From Alphaproteobacteria bacterium (lineage in GTDB: Bacteria > Pseudomonadota > Alphaproteobacteria > Micavibrionales > UBA2020): 13,734 bases of DNA. Position numbers and translations under genes: made by a program. Each line of letters opens with the position of its first letter. Position 1 is the stretch's first letter. Of this stretch, positions 6,649 to 13,734 are shown one piece after another. The stretch spans positions 1 to 13,734 of the forward strand of contig JAGLRU010000179.1 in the NCBI GenBank assembly GCA_023136145.1. The letters run 5' to 3'. The notes under the pieces are model-generated. The model worked only from the letters and a program-made list of their open reading frames with translations. It was not told where the DNA came from and made no database searches.

Positions 6649-8034
6649 AATATATCAAAACTCATCACCCCACTCGTAATAGCATCTGCTTCTATAATAT
6701 TTTTCTTGTCCTATGTAGCTTATGCGGTGGGAGAAAGAACGTCTAGTTATACTAGCCACTGGGCTGGTTATGTCTGTATAGCACTAGTTTGTTTTGCCTA
6801 TTTTCTGGTGATTATTGAAGAATTACTCCATCTCCGCAAATCAAAGCCTGTGATCATCGTTGCTGGGCTTGTTTGGATGCTTGTTGCTTTTGTCTATAAT
6901 CAGGATGGTAGAAGTGAAGAAGTCGCCACACTTTTGCGTCATAATTTTCTAGAATATGTAGAGCTAGCATTCTTTCTACTGGCAGCTATGACTTACATAA
7001 GCACTATGGAGGAACGGAATATATTTCAAGCCTTGCGCGTGAAAATGATCTCCATGGGGCTATCCTTCAAAGCAATTTACTGGATCACTGGACTGATGAC
7101 TTTTTTCATCTCTCCGATTGCAGACAACATGACGACAGCACTTGTCCTCGGAACGGTCGTGCTGGCTGTTGGTGTCGGAAACCCTGTTTTTATATCAATT
7201 GCTTGCATTAACATCGTAGTTGCGGCAAACGCGGGGGGTGCGTTCAGCCCGTTCGGGGATATTACGACACTAATGGTCTGGCAAACGGGAGTTATCACAT
7301 TTTTTGAATTTTTTAATCTGTTTATCCCATCTCTAGTAAGCTGGCTGGTGCCTGCTGTTCTGATGTCCTTCGCTATCAGTAACCATACTTCCCCGAAAGT
7401 GTCGGAGGACAGTGGCAGCGTCAAGCGAGGTGGATATGTTGTTGTCACCCTTTTCCTGCTGACGGTTACATTGACGGTGGTGCTGTATAATATGCTGTCT
7501 CTGCCTCCTTTCTTCGGGATGATGACAGGTTTGGGGATACTGATGCTATACGGTCACTTTATCAAGAAATACGAGATTGCCAGAAAAGAAGCAAAACCCT
7601 TCGACATCTTTGAGAGCGTCAAACGGGTGGAATGGGATACGCTACTCTTCTTTTACGGCATTATCCTGTGCATCGGAGGGCTTGGAGCACTTGGATATCT
7701 CGCGGGGCTTTCCCTTTTCCTCTATCAGGATATAGGAGTAACGACCGCCAACATTCTGCTCGGCATTGTCTCTGCCCTTATCGGCAATATCCCCGTTATG
7801 TTCGCCGTGATCCGCATGGATCCCGACATGAGCCACGGTCAGTGGCTGCTTATAACACTGACTGCCGGCATCGGCGGAACGCTCCTGTCCATCGGCTCTG
7901 CCGCTGGTGTCGCGCTAATGGGGCAAGCGAGAGGCGTTTATACATTCTTCAGCCACCTGAAATGGAGCTGGGCTATTGCGCTTGGCTACGCTGCTGGTAT
8001 CTGGGTACATCTTCTTCTTAACAATGTTCATTAG
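6646..8034 (+). CDS. nhaD: Na+/H+ antiporter of the NhaD family
   Basis: This is an inner-membrane antiporter of the ion transporter superfamily that exports Na+ (and Li+) in exchange for protons. From the ATG at 6646 it has 462 residues and many hydrophobic helices. Family hallmarks are EELLHLRKSKPV (about 58-69), LEYVELAFFLLAAMTYI, SPIADNMTTAL with D160 (about 156-166), and NAGGAFSPFGDITTLMVWQ with D205 (about 195-213). The latter two are the conserved discontinuous-helix motifs of the family. WDTLLFFYGIILC and the C-terminal helices are also typical. The N-terminal hydrophobic segment just after M1 resembles the signal-like helix of other NhaD proteins, so I prefer this start. A longer form from 6538 (498 residues, ATGA-coupled to murA and with a stronger ribosome site) is a real alternative. 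It neighbours a probable Na+-driven symporter, consistent with a local Na+ cycle. Confidence 0.93.
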   Translation: MNISKLITPLVIASASIIFFLSYVAYAVGERTSSYTSHWAGYVCIALVCFAYFLVIIEELLHLRKSKPVIIVAGLVWMLVAFVYNQDGRSEEVATLLRHNFLEYVELAFFLLAAMTYISTMEERNIFQALRVKMISMGLSFKAIYWITGLMTFFISPIADNMTTALVLGTVVLAVGVGNPVFISIACINIVVAANAGGAFSPFGDITTLMVWQTGVITFFEFFNLFIPSLVSWLVPAVLMSFAISNHTSPKVSEDSGSVKRGGYVVVTLFLLTVTLTVVLYNMLSLPPFFGMMTGLGILMLYGHFIKKYEIARKEAKPFDIFESVKRVEWDTLLFFYGIILCIGGLGALGYLAGLSLFLYQDIGVTTANILLGIVSALIGNIPVMFAVIRMDPDMSHGQWLLITLTAGIGGTLLSIGSAAGVALMGQARGVYTFFSHLKWSWAIALGYAAGIWVHLLLNNVH

Positions 8035-8118
8035 GATATTAATACTCACTTAACATTCTTCTTGTATTCTCCTAAAGATAGTATGTGCTGATATTTCAGC
8101 CACTTTGGGGGAATTAAG

Positions 8119-8370
8119 ATGACTAAACAAAATCGCAAAAAAACCAAATATGCGTCGATACCGAATCTGCGCAAGAAAGCAATTGTCAATTTCGGCTTAT
8201 TTTTTGTCTTTTTTGCTTTTTACATCTTCAGTGCCACCCTATGCACACCATTGCTTCGTGATTATGCCATGATCCCGGTCTTTGGAATGCCTATCTGTCT
8301 GCTAAGTTCGCTGCTGGTCTTCCCACTATCTGGAATACTAATAGCAATTTGGTTTAAAAAGGGGGGCTAA
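8119..8370 (+). CDS. Small two-helix membrane protein paired with the downstream symporter (DUF485/YjcH-like)
   Basis: This 83-residue protein has a basic N-terminus (1-20) and two hydrophobic segments (about 24-42 and 52-79). The helices are joined by TPLLRDYAMIPVFGMP, which resembles the loop of the small DUF485-type proteins encoded just before acetate permeases (yjcH before actP in E. coli). The family assignment comes from layout and this loop, not from a strong signature. The ATG has GGGGGA upstream. A small hairpin, GCTGA-tatt-TCAGC (8087-8100), lies in the leader. The stop is two bases before the symporter start, so the two genes are surely cotranscribed and probably translationally coupled. 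It is likely an accessory subunit or stability factor for the transporter. Confidence 0.75.
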   Translation: MTKQNRKKTKYASIPNLRKKAIVNFGLFFVFFAFYIFSATLCTPLLRDYAMIPVFGMPICLLSSLLVFPLSGILIAIWFKKGG

Positions 8371-8372
8371 TC

Positions 8373-10001
8373 ATGGAAGACAATTTCCTCATTATCGGCT
8401 TTATTCTATTTTTCGTAGTTGCCAGCCTCTTTATAACTTGGTGGACTAGTCGTACCAACAAATCGGCTGCTGATTTTTACGTTGCCGGTAAAGGCGTGCC
8501 ATGGATTCAGGTTGGTATTGCTATGGTTGGCAGTTATCTGTCGGCTGCTAGTTTTCTAGGCTGTGCTGGTGACATCGGGGTTTTCGGTATCGATTCTATC
8601 TGGATATCTATAGGATTTTTCGGTGGTTATATGTCCTTACTGTTTCTAATTGCCGGTCCATTACGCAACGTTGGTTCTTTTACAGTTGCTGGGGCGTTAC
8701 ATCGTCGCTACCCGGATAACAAAATCAAGTTCGCCATCACTGTTTGCACAATCGTCGTTTCGACATTCTATTTGGTTCCGCAAATGATCGGAGCTGGTGC
8801 TTTATTCACCATGCTGCTGGGATGGGATTTTTTATGGGTAACAATCGGTATCGGAACGCTTGTCAGCACTTACATCATCTTCGGCGGCATGAAAAGCACG
8901 CTCTACAATCAAGTGCTACAGGCATTGTTCCTGTGGGCAACCATGATAGCCATTATCATACTTTCCTATTTCACTATCGGCGATGGCTTTCTGGATGCGC
9001 TGAACACGGCTGCTAGGGCAGTTCCACCATTGCTCTCCGGTAAAAACCCTGCTGTTGTCGAAGCTCTTAGTAGCATGACCAATGCAGATTCGATGCAGGC
9101 AATCGAAGTCACACGACAATTGATGCCTGATGCGCCAAGCGTCATGACTCTCGGTGTCAAAACAGGCAGTTCGTTGGCCATGATAAGCATGGTCATTGCG
9201 TTAATTTTTGGTACTGCTGGCTTACCGCATATTCTGGTGATGTTTTTTACAGTACCGAACGCACGCGCTGCCAAGAAGAGTGTGGCGTTTTGTATCTCCG
9301 CACTAGCTCTCTTTTATCTTGCAGCTATCATTCTCGGCTTCCTGCTTTTCCCTGCCATTTATCCCAAGCTGGTAAGCTGGATTTCACAGGGTCCGACCGG
9401 AGTCGGTATGGCAAAAAACATGGCTGTGCTAGAAATCGGGATGCTTGTCGGCGGCAAGTGGCTGGTTGCAATCGCCGCTGCCGGTGCGGTAGCAGCAGTT
9501 CTATCGACATCCGCTGGTTTGATGATAACTGTTGCCTCGGCCTTCAGTAATGACATCTACAAAGTGTACGTCAATCCAAACGCGACTGATAAGCAAGGCA
9601 TACGAGTTGCCCGGATTACAACGATTGTCATGTCGGTGACTGCTGTGACTTTTGCAACAATTCTGCGTGACGAGAACGTTGCATGGCTAGTAACTCTTGG
9701 ATTCGGAATCGCTGCCAGTGCCATTTTTCCAGCTATGCTCGGCACACTGTGGTGGAGGCGTGCAACGCGGCAAGGTATTATCACCAGTGTTTGGGTAGGT
9801 CTCAGCGTCTCAATGTTTTTCATTGTTTTGCTACTGACCGATGTTAAGTCCTTTATTGGTCTTCCTACTGGTGGCGGTCCAGGTATCTTTGGTGTCGGGG
9901 CTGCCTTCCTGACCCTATGGCTTGTGAGTATAAATACCAAAGATACCGGCAAGAATGCGGACGAGTTTCTTACTCTAGCGCACGCTCCTGACACGGACTG
10001 A
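8373..10001 (+). CDS. Sodium:solute symporter, acetate permease (ActP)-like
   Basis: This inner-membrane secondary transporter of the SSS family has 542 residues, close to the length of ActP, with about 13 hydrophobic helices. Supporting segments are SAADFYVAGKGVPWIQVGIA (31-50), GSYLSAASFLG in TM2 (53-63), GPLRNVGSFTVAGAL, QMIGAGALFTMLLG, TFGG-like IIFGGMKSTLYNQVLQA, and GLPHILVMFFTVPNARAAKKS (about 284-304). AAVLSTSAGLMITVASAFSND, in the second half, is the Ser/Thr-rich helix that contributes the Na+ site in the family. The likely substrate is acetate or another small monocarboxylate, but specificity cannot be read from the sequence. ActP of E. coli has, as I recall, Asp where this protein has S54 in GSYLSAASFLG. 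GGGGGG eight bases before the ATG serves as ribosome site. The gene ends convergently with znuB. Confidence 0.87.
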   Translation: MEDNFLIIGFILFFVVASLFITWWTSRTNKSAADFYVAGKGVPWIQVGIAMVGSYLSAASFLGCAGDIGVFGIDSIWISIGFFGGYMSLLFLIAGPLRNVGSFTVAGALHRRYPDNKIKFAITVCTIVVSTFYLVPQMIGAGALFTMLLGWDFLWVTIGIGTLVSTYIIFGGMKSTLYNQVLQALFLWATMIAIIILSYFTIGDGFLDALNTAARAVPPLLSGKNPAVVEALSSMTNADSMQAIEVTRQLMPDAPSVMTLGVKTGSSLAMISMVIALIFGTAGLPHILVMFFTVPNARAAKKSVAFCISALALFYLAAIILGFLLFPAIYPKLVSWISQGPTGVGMAKNMAVLEIGMLVGGKWLVAIAAAGAVAAVLSTSAGLMITVASAFSNDIYKVYVNPNATDKQGIRVARITTIVMSVTAVTFATILRDENVAWLVTLGFGIAASAIFPAMLGTLWWRRATRQGIITSVWVGLSVSMFFIVLLLTDVKSFIGLPTGGGPGIFGVGAAFLTLWLVSINTKDTGKNADEFLTLAHAPDTD

Positions 10002-10021
10002 TTGCTAAAGTCGGCTGTGTC
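9990..10021. terminator. Possible hairpin between convergent symporter and znuB genes
   Basis: GACAC-g-GACT (9990-9999) can pair with AGTC-ggct-GTGTC (10009-10021) around a nine-base loop, with an unequal internal loop. It spans the symporter stop codon. No T-run follows on either strand, so termination is only a possibility. Confidence 0.2.
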
Positions 10022-10032
10022 GGATAACAAGT

Positions 10033-10848
10033 CTATTTCTTATTGCGTACTAAAAGCATCATAGGCAATAGCAGAGCAAAAATTATTGTCGCCGTAACGA
10101 CGATGGAAGGACCGGGGGGAAAATCAAAACGCAAAGAGCCGTATAAACCACCACATACGGACAGAACGCCAAGGACTCCAGCAAGAACGGCCATACCTTC
10201 TGGAGATCGAACAAAAGCTCGCGCTGTTGCTGCCGGAATAACGAGAAGCGATGTAATTAGCAGGATGCCGATAATGCGGGACGACACAGCAATCACAATG
10301 GTCATTAAAGCCATAAAGCAAAGATTGACCGCGAAAGCATTAACACCTTCAGCCCGCGCCATATCCTCGTGAAGGGTGGTTAAAATAAGAGAACGCCATA
10401 AAAAGATCATCAGGAAAAGAGCCAGAACTCCACTACCGTAAATCCACATCAAATCTGAATTTGTCACGGAAAGTACATTTCCAAATAGGTAATCGGTGAC
10501 ATTCAAGCGCACGGTTTTTAACAGACTGGCGGCGATAAGTCCGATGGAAAGTGACGCATGAGCGAGAATGCCGAGCAACGTATCTGCAGCAAGTATGCGA
10601 AGGCTTTGCAGCCAAACCAGCAGGACGGCAAAAAGCCCGCAGACAATGATGGTAGCAGGATCAACGCCGATTCCAGTTAATAGTCCAAGTGTTATTCCAA
10701 GCAAGGCACTGTGCGCCAAAGAATCACCAAAATAAGCCATGCGCCGCCAGACCACAAAGCAACCCAACGGCCCCACAACCAATGCGATGCCAATACCTCC
10801 AATAAGAGCACGCAAAAACCACGGTTCAATATTCATGTTCATGCTCAC
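10033..10848 (-). CDS. znuB: Zinc ABC transporter permease ZnuB
   Basis: This is the membrane component of the high-affinity zinc importer, of the ABC-3 family (ZnuB/TroC type). It has 271 residues and about eight hydrophobic helices. Family features are the N-terminal GPLGCFVVWRRMAYFGDSLAHSALLGI segment, HASLSIGL, and the coupling-helix region HEDMARAEGVNAFAVNL. SSRIIGILLITSLLVIPAATAR, with its helix-breaking prolines, is also typical. The drawn start is GTG at 10848; ATG codons at 10842 and 10836 are equally possible and none has a clear ribosome site. The gene overlaps the end of znuC, so translation is likely coupled to it. The transported metal is inferred from the whole cluster (His-rich ZnuA, znuC C-terminus). 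Confidence 0.93.
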   Translation of the reverse strand: MSMNMNIEPWFLRALIGGIGIALVVGPLGCFVVWRRMAYFGDSLAHSALLGITLGLLTGIGVDPATIIVCGLFAVLLVWLQSLRILAADTLLGILAHASLSIGLIAASLLKTVRLNVTDYLFGNVLSVTNSDLMWIYGSGVLALFLMIFLWRSLILTTLHEDMARAEGVNAFAVNLCFMALMTIVIAVSSRIIGILLITSLLVIPAATARAFVRSPEGMAVLAGVLGVLSVCGGLYGSLRFDFPPGPSIVVTATIIFALLLPMMLLVRNKK

Positions 10849-11551
10849 GCGTATGGTTATGCTGATAAACTGCCATCATCCGCGTCATATCCTCTCCAAA
10901 CAAGGACGTAAACTGCGGGTCTTTTGCGACAGCACTTGGCTTTCCAGAGCAGCAGATATGATGGAACAGACAGACGACTTTTCCGGTTGAAGCAAGAACC
11001 AAATGCAAATCATGCGACACCATAACAACAGCACAACCTAATGAGCTATAGACATTTTCCAACAGCTTGTGAAACGAAAGCTGTCCACCAACGTCAAGAC
11101 CCTGCGTTGGCTCGTCGAGAATCAGAATATCTGGTTTGTGGAGCAGCGCACGCGCCAGCATTACGCGCTGTAATTCCCCGCCCGACAGAACGGAAAGCGA
11201 ACGTTGCGCAACATCCACAGCATTGACAAGCTCCAGAGCATTATCAATGGCATTTTTATCAACTCCTCGAACCAAAGCGAGAAAACGAGCAACAGTTATA
11301 GGCATCGTCGTTTCGGGAGTAAAACGCTGCGGCATATAACCAATTTTTAATCCGTGTTTACGCGTAACGGAACCTTTGTCTGGTTTTATCAATCCCATCA
11401 AAGTATGAAGGAGAACTGTCTTTCCAGCACCGTTAGGACCGATAATCGTAACAAATTCTCCCGCACTTACCGAAAGCGAGATGTCCTTAAGAATCCGCTT
11501 TCCCCTGCGAATAATACTTAAATTTTCAGCACTGATAAGTGGTTCGGTCAT
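10826..11551 (-). CDS. znuC: Zinc ABC transporter ATP-binding protein ZnuC
   Basis: This 241-residue cytoplasmic ATPase powers zinc import with ZnuB and ZnuA. Nucleotide-binding motifs are all present: Walker A GPNGAGKT (38-45), Q-loop MPQRF (73-77), signature LSGGE (122-126), Walker B ILILDE (142-147), D-loop, and H-loop H180. FHHICCSGKP (196-205) is typical of ZnuC. The C-terminal tail ends in a His/Glu-rich HNHTREHEHE (231-240), which could bind or sense zinc. Its last 23 bases overlap the longest znuB frame. The start ATG faces znuA across a 129-base shared promoter region, and its own ribosome site is weak. Confidence 0.95.
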   Translation of the reverse strand: MTEPLISAENLSIIRRGKRILKDISLSVSAGEFVTIIGPNGAGKTVLLHTLMGLIKPDKGSVTRKHGLKIGYMPQRFTPETTMPITVARFLALVRGVDKNAIDNALELVNAVDVAQRSLSVLSGGELQRVMLARALLHKPDILILDEPTQGLDVGGQLSFHKLLENVYSSLGCAVVMVSHDLHLVLASTGKVVCLFHHICCSGKPSAVAKDPQFTSLFGEDMTRMMAVYQHNHTREHEHEY

Positions 11552-11569
11552 GTGAGGAATTTCTTTCGG

Positions 11570-11614
11570 TTGAAAGGTAGATTGTGGATGCTACAATATA
11601 GAGCATAATATAAT
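11570..11614. promoter_or_regulatory. znuA promoter with a possible Zur-like AT-rich site
   Basis: TTGAAA (11570-11575) and TACAAT (11592-11597) are 16 bases apart, and TGC just before the -10 makes it an extended -10. Right after it, at about 11604-11614, cATAATATAAt shares the core ATAATATAA with the Zur boxes I know from proteobacteria. Zinc repression of both divergent transcripts from this 129-base gap would be expected for a znu locus. The Zur box is imperfectly palindromic, so this part is uncertain. Confidence 0.4.
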
Positions 11615-11680
11615 CGTTTAAAATCTAAAATCATTATACTCGCGCAAGGTGAGAGTGACGATCAAAGAAATGAGGACATC

Positions 11681-12616
11681 ATGAAATATATCACCATGTT
11701 TCTGGGGGTGGCTTTCATCCTTCTATCCACGCCAGCATTTGCGGCAGAAAACTCAAAAATTGTTGTGTCCATCAAGCCGCTGCATTCTCTAGTGGCGGAG
11801 GTTATGGGAGATACAGGAAAGCCAATTCTTCTGGTAGGAGGGATACAATCTCCACACGGGTATCAATTAAAGCCTTCCCAGATGGCGGCTCTGCAACACG
11901 CTCACATCGTTTTTTATATAAGCTCCAGCCTTGAAACATTTATGACGCAACCTTTAAAAGCCCTGCCGCCCAACGTACAGAAGGTCTCGTTGATAGATGC
12001 GAAAGAAGTCACCACTCTCAAGTATCGCGCCGGAGGGGTATGGGAAAGTCATGGACATAAAGATCATAAGAGCCATAAGAGCCATAAGAAAGAGGAACGA
12101 GACCCGCATATATGGCTGAACATCGCAAATGCTCAGGCAATGATCAGGAAAATTGCAGGAGAACTGGAAAAGATTTATCCCGAACACAAGAAAGTTTACG
12201 AGAAAAACGCCGATAATCTAATCAACAAACTGTCCACGCTGGACGAAGAATTGCGAGCACAGTTAACCCCTGTCCAAAACAAGCCTTATATCATGTTTCA
12301 TGATGCTTTCCAGTATTTCGAGAAGGACTATGGTCTGCTCGCAGTGGGATCGATCACTCTGGAGCCGGAGCAAGAACCCGGTGCCAAAAGGATCGAGAAT
12401 ATCCGCGAAAAGATCAGAACGCTTGGCGTTCGTTGTGTTTTTAGCGAGCCACAGTTCAATGCCCGTCTAATACAAACCGTTATCGAAGGAACGGATGCAA
12501 AAACAGGCGTTCTGGACGGATTAGGTTCCGACATCCCGAAAGGTCAAGGCTTATACTCTACGCTTATGCACGAACTGGCAGACGGTTTTGTGAAATGCTT
12601 GAGTACAGCACTATGA
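11681..12616 (+). CDS. znuA: Periplasmic zinc-binding protein ZnuA
   Basis: This is the solute-binding protein of the zinc ABC importer (cluster A-I), 311 residues long. A signal peptide is evident: hydrophobic residues 4-17, then TPAFA|AE with cleavage near 21-22. Zinc ligands are in place: H59 in SPHGYQLKPS, H143 in RDPHIWLN and H207 in MFHDAFQYFE. Their numbering is almost the same as in E. coli ZnuA (60, 143, 207). A His-rich flexible loop precedes H143 (residues 124-137), as in ZnuA and unlike manganese-type homologues. C252 and C306 match the disulfide pair of ZnuA. The ribosome site GAGG lies six bases before the ATG. It is divergent from znuCB and probably co-regulated by zinc. Confidence 0.95.
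   Translation: MKYITMFLGVAFILLSTPAFAAENSKIVVSIKPLHSLVAEVMGDTGKPILLVGGIQSPHGYQLKPSQMAALQHAHIVFYISSSLETFMTQPLKALPPNVQKVSLIDAKEVTTLKYRAGGVWESHGHKDHKSHKSHKKEERDPHIWLNIANAQAMIRKIAGELEKIYPEHKKVYEKNADNLINKLSTLDEELRAQLTPVQNKPYIMFHDAFQYFEKDYGLLAVGSITLEPEQEPGAKRIENIREKIRTLGVRCVFSEPQFNARLIQTVIEGTDAKTGVLDGLGSDIPKGQGLYSTLMHELADGFVKCLSTAL
12056..12091 (+). repeat. Four tandem 9-bp units coding the His-rich loop of ZnuA
   Basis: The units cataaagat, cataagagc, cataagagc and cataagaaa follow each other and encode HKD-HKS-HKS-HKK. The two middle units are identical. Such short tandem units can change copy number by slippage without breaking the frame. Confidence 0.8.
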
Positions 12617-12681
12617 TATTTATGGTCATTCCATTAGTACGCTTTTGCATTTTCGAGTAAAAAAAGATACAACTTTACCTT

Positions 12682-13629
12682 ATGAAAGCAATTCTTAAAA
12701 TAGGTACTCGCGGAAGTCCTTTGGCGGTAGCGCAAACGGAAATTCTAGTCAAATTTTTGCACGAGAAGCATCCAGAATTGCAAGAGGCCGGAGCAATAGA
12801 GATCGTAAAGATCGTCACAACAGGCGATAAAATTCAGGATCGAGATCTGTCAGACGCAGGGGGCAAAGGACTATTTACCAAAGAAATCGAGGAGTCACTT
12901 CTGGCTGGAACGATTGATTGCGCCGTTCATTCAATGAAAGATATGCCAACACAATTGCCGAAAGGACTGACCATTCCTTGCCTTCTGCCACGAGACGATC
13001 CTCGTGATGCGTTTTTTTCTCTTAACTCTGCTACTACTCCTGACACCATGCCGCCGGGCTCAATCGTAGGGACTTCCAGTCTGCGCCGCCGAGCGATTAT
13101 TCTTGCGCGTCGACCTGATTTAAAAATGGTCGTTTTTCGCGGCAATATCGGCACACGGATGAAAAAACTGAAGGACGGTGTTGCAGACGCAACCCTCCTC
13201 GCTGTGGCAGGACTGAACAGATTGGGAATGGAACATCTAATCAAAACAATTCTAGAGCCAGAGGTCATGTTGCCGGCTGTTGCGCAGGGTGCTATCGGCG
13301 TAGAAGTGCGAACGAACGACGAGCGCATCAGGACATTATTATCAACAGTGCATTGCCCAACTACGGAACTTCGAGTGACAGCAGAACGGGCTTTCCTTGA
13401 AGTAATGGACGGTTCCTGCAAAACTCCGCTTGCGGCTCTGATGTCAGTACCTGATTCACAGAACCGTACAAAGTTTGACGTTCTTGCAGCACGTCCCGAC
13501 GGCAGCGATGTTAAAAAAGCCTCTTACCAAACACATGTATCGACATTGCAAGAAGCCCGTCAGCTTGGCAGGCAGGCAGGCATGGAATTACAGGCAAAAA
13601 TACCATCGGGTGGTTTTTCTATATCCTGA
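12682..13629 (+). CDS. hemC: Hydroxymethylbilane synthase (porphobilinogen deaminase, HemC)
   Basis: HemC condenses four porphobilinogen units into hydroxymethylbilane in the cytoplasm, the substrate of HemD. At 315 residues it has normal length. Motifs are IGTRGSPLAVAQ (7-18), GDKIQDRDLSDAGGKGLFTKEIE, and HSMKDMP with the catalytic Asp D87 (Asp84 in E. coli). GTSSLRRRA, FRGNIGTRM and LPAVAQGAIGVE follow. DGSCKTPLAA carries C246, which attaches the dipyrromethane cofactor (Cys242 in E. coli). The start matches the family N-terminus, but its ribosome site is poor, and only 65 bases separate it from znuA, so read-through from znuA is possible. It stands about 8 kb from the hemD domain and on the other strand, unlike the usual hemC-hemD pair. 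Confidence 0.97.
   Translation: MKAILKIGTRGSPLAVAQTEILVKFLHEKHPELQEAGAIEIVKIVTTGDKIQDRDLSDAGGKGLFTKEIEESLLAGTIDCAVHSMKDMPTQLPKGLTIPCLLPRDDPRDAFFSLNSATTPDTMPPGSIVGTSSLRRRAIILARRPDLKMVVFRGNIGTRMKKLKDGVADATLLAVAGLNRLGMEHLIKTILEPEVMLPAVAQGAIGVEVRTNDERIRTLLSTVHCPTTELRVTAERAFLEVMDGSCKTPLAALMSVPDSQNRTKFDVLAARPDGSDVKKASYQTHVSTLQEARQLGRQAGMELQAKIPSGGFSIS
13602..13619 (+). terminator. Weak terminator-like hairpin at the 3' end of hemC
   Basis: ACCAT-cgg-GTGGT (13602-13614, one G-T pair) is followed by a short T-run. It lies inside the last codons of hemC and the stem is short, so efficiency is doubtful. Confidence 0.25.
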
Positions 13630-13663
13630 AAAACTCGAAAAAAACAAAAAGACACCAAAATTA

Positions 13664-13672
13664 TGCTATAGT
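13664..13672 (+). promoter_or_regulatory. Possible extended -10 for a gene beyond the right edge
   Basis: TGCTATAGT has TGn plus a -10 matching TATAAT in five of six positions; there is no good -35. The 105 bases after hemC are AT-rich. An ATG followed by an A-run at 13725 could begin the next gene, but the nearest AGAGG is 16 bases upstream, too far for a normal ribosome site. Confidence 0.3.
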
Positions 13673-13734
13673 AAAAATCAGATCATAACACATAGTTGTT
13701 AAAAGAGGTTTGCAGTCACTTTCCATGAAAAAAA

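Noticed and set aside
9557..10030. 157-codon minus-strand frame opposite the 3' part of the symporter
   Set aside because: The symporter frame is fully supported by family motifs; the antisense translation shows no domain.
12056..12091. Possible CRISPR-like short repeat
   Set aside because: The units are 9 bp without spacers, in frame inside ZnuA, and code a His-rich loop.
12927..13421. 164-codon minus-strand frame opposite hemC
   Set aside because: Antisense shadow of a clear HemC; rich in Ser/Arg as typical of shadows.
13475..13702. 75-codon plus-strand frame running past the end of hemC
   Set aside because: Out-of-frame overlap with hemC, no ribosome site, and a Lys-rich end due to AT-rich noncoding sequence.

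Overview
The window looks like chromosomal DNA from an alphaproteobacterium of moderate GC content with AT-rich intergenic regions. The main evidence is the RecF sequence type, a long-form HPF, and a HemD reading frame that continues into a bacterial Mic60/mitofilin-like protein. Mic60-type proteins next to heme genes are an alphaproteobacterial trait. I cannot name the genus from sequence alone. No rRNA, tRNA, IS element, CRISPR array or phage gene was seen.

Layout from left to right. The 3' part of recF enters at the left edge, with its Walker A region outside the window. It is followed by an unrecognised Ala/Glu/Arg-rich helical protein (1163-1801). A 218-base gap then holds a long perfect inverted repeat and a likely promoter, and leads into hpf (2020-2589). 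Convergent with hpf, 16 bases away, is a 762-codon minus-strand gene. It fuses uroporphyrinogen-III synthase (HemD), a helix-turn-helix segment, a basic stretch, one membrane segment and a Mic60/COG4223-like C-terminus. A 372-base AT-rich divergent region with a 16-bp perfect palindrome separates this gene from murA (5267-6541). murA touches the NhaD Na+/H+ antiporter reading frame. A small membrane protein and an acetate-permease-like Na+ symporter follow. Convergent with these is znuCB (minus strand), divergent from znuA (plus strand), so together they form a complete zinc ABC importer. hemC (12682-13629) comes next, and the last 100 bases look like a promoter region for a gene beyond the edge.

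Functional themes are heme synthesis (hemC and the hemD fusion, placed about 8 kb apart and not in one operon), peptidoglycan precursor synthesis (murA), a Na+ cycle (NhaD extrusion beside a probable Na+-driven carboxylate uptake system), zinc acquisition (znuABC), DNA repair (recF) and ribosome hibernation (hpf). Most genes are ordinary housekeeping genes. The most unusual item is the HemD-HTH-TM-Mic60 single-chain fusion. Next are the repetitive Ala-rich ORF, the 88-bp inverted-repeat element before hpf and the palindrome upstream of murA.
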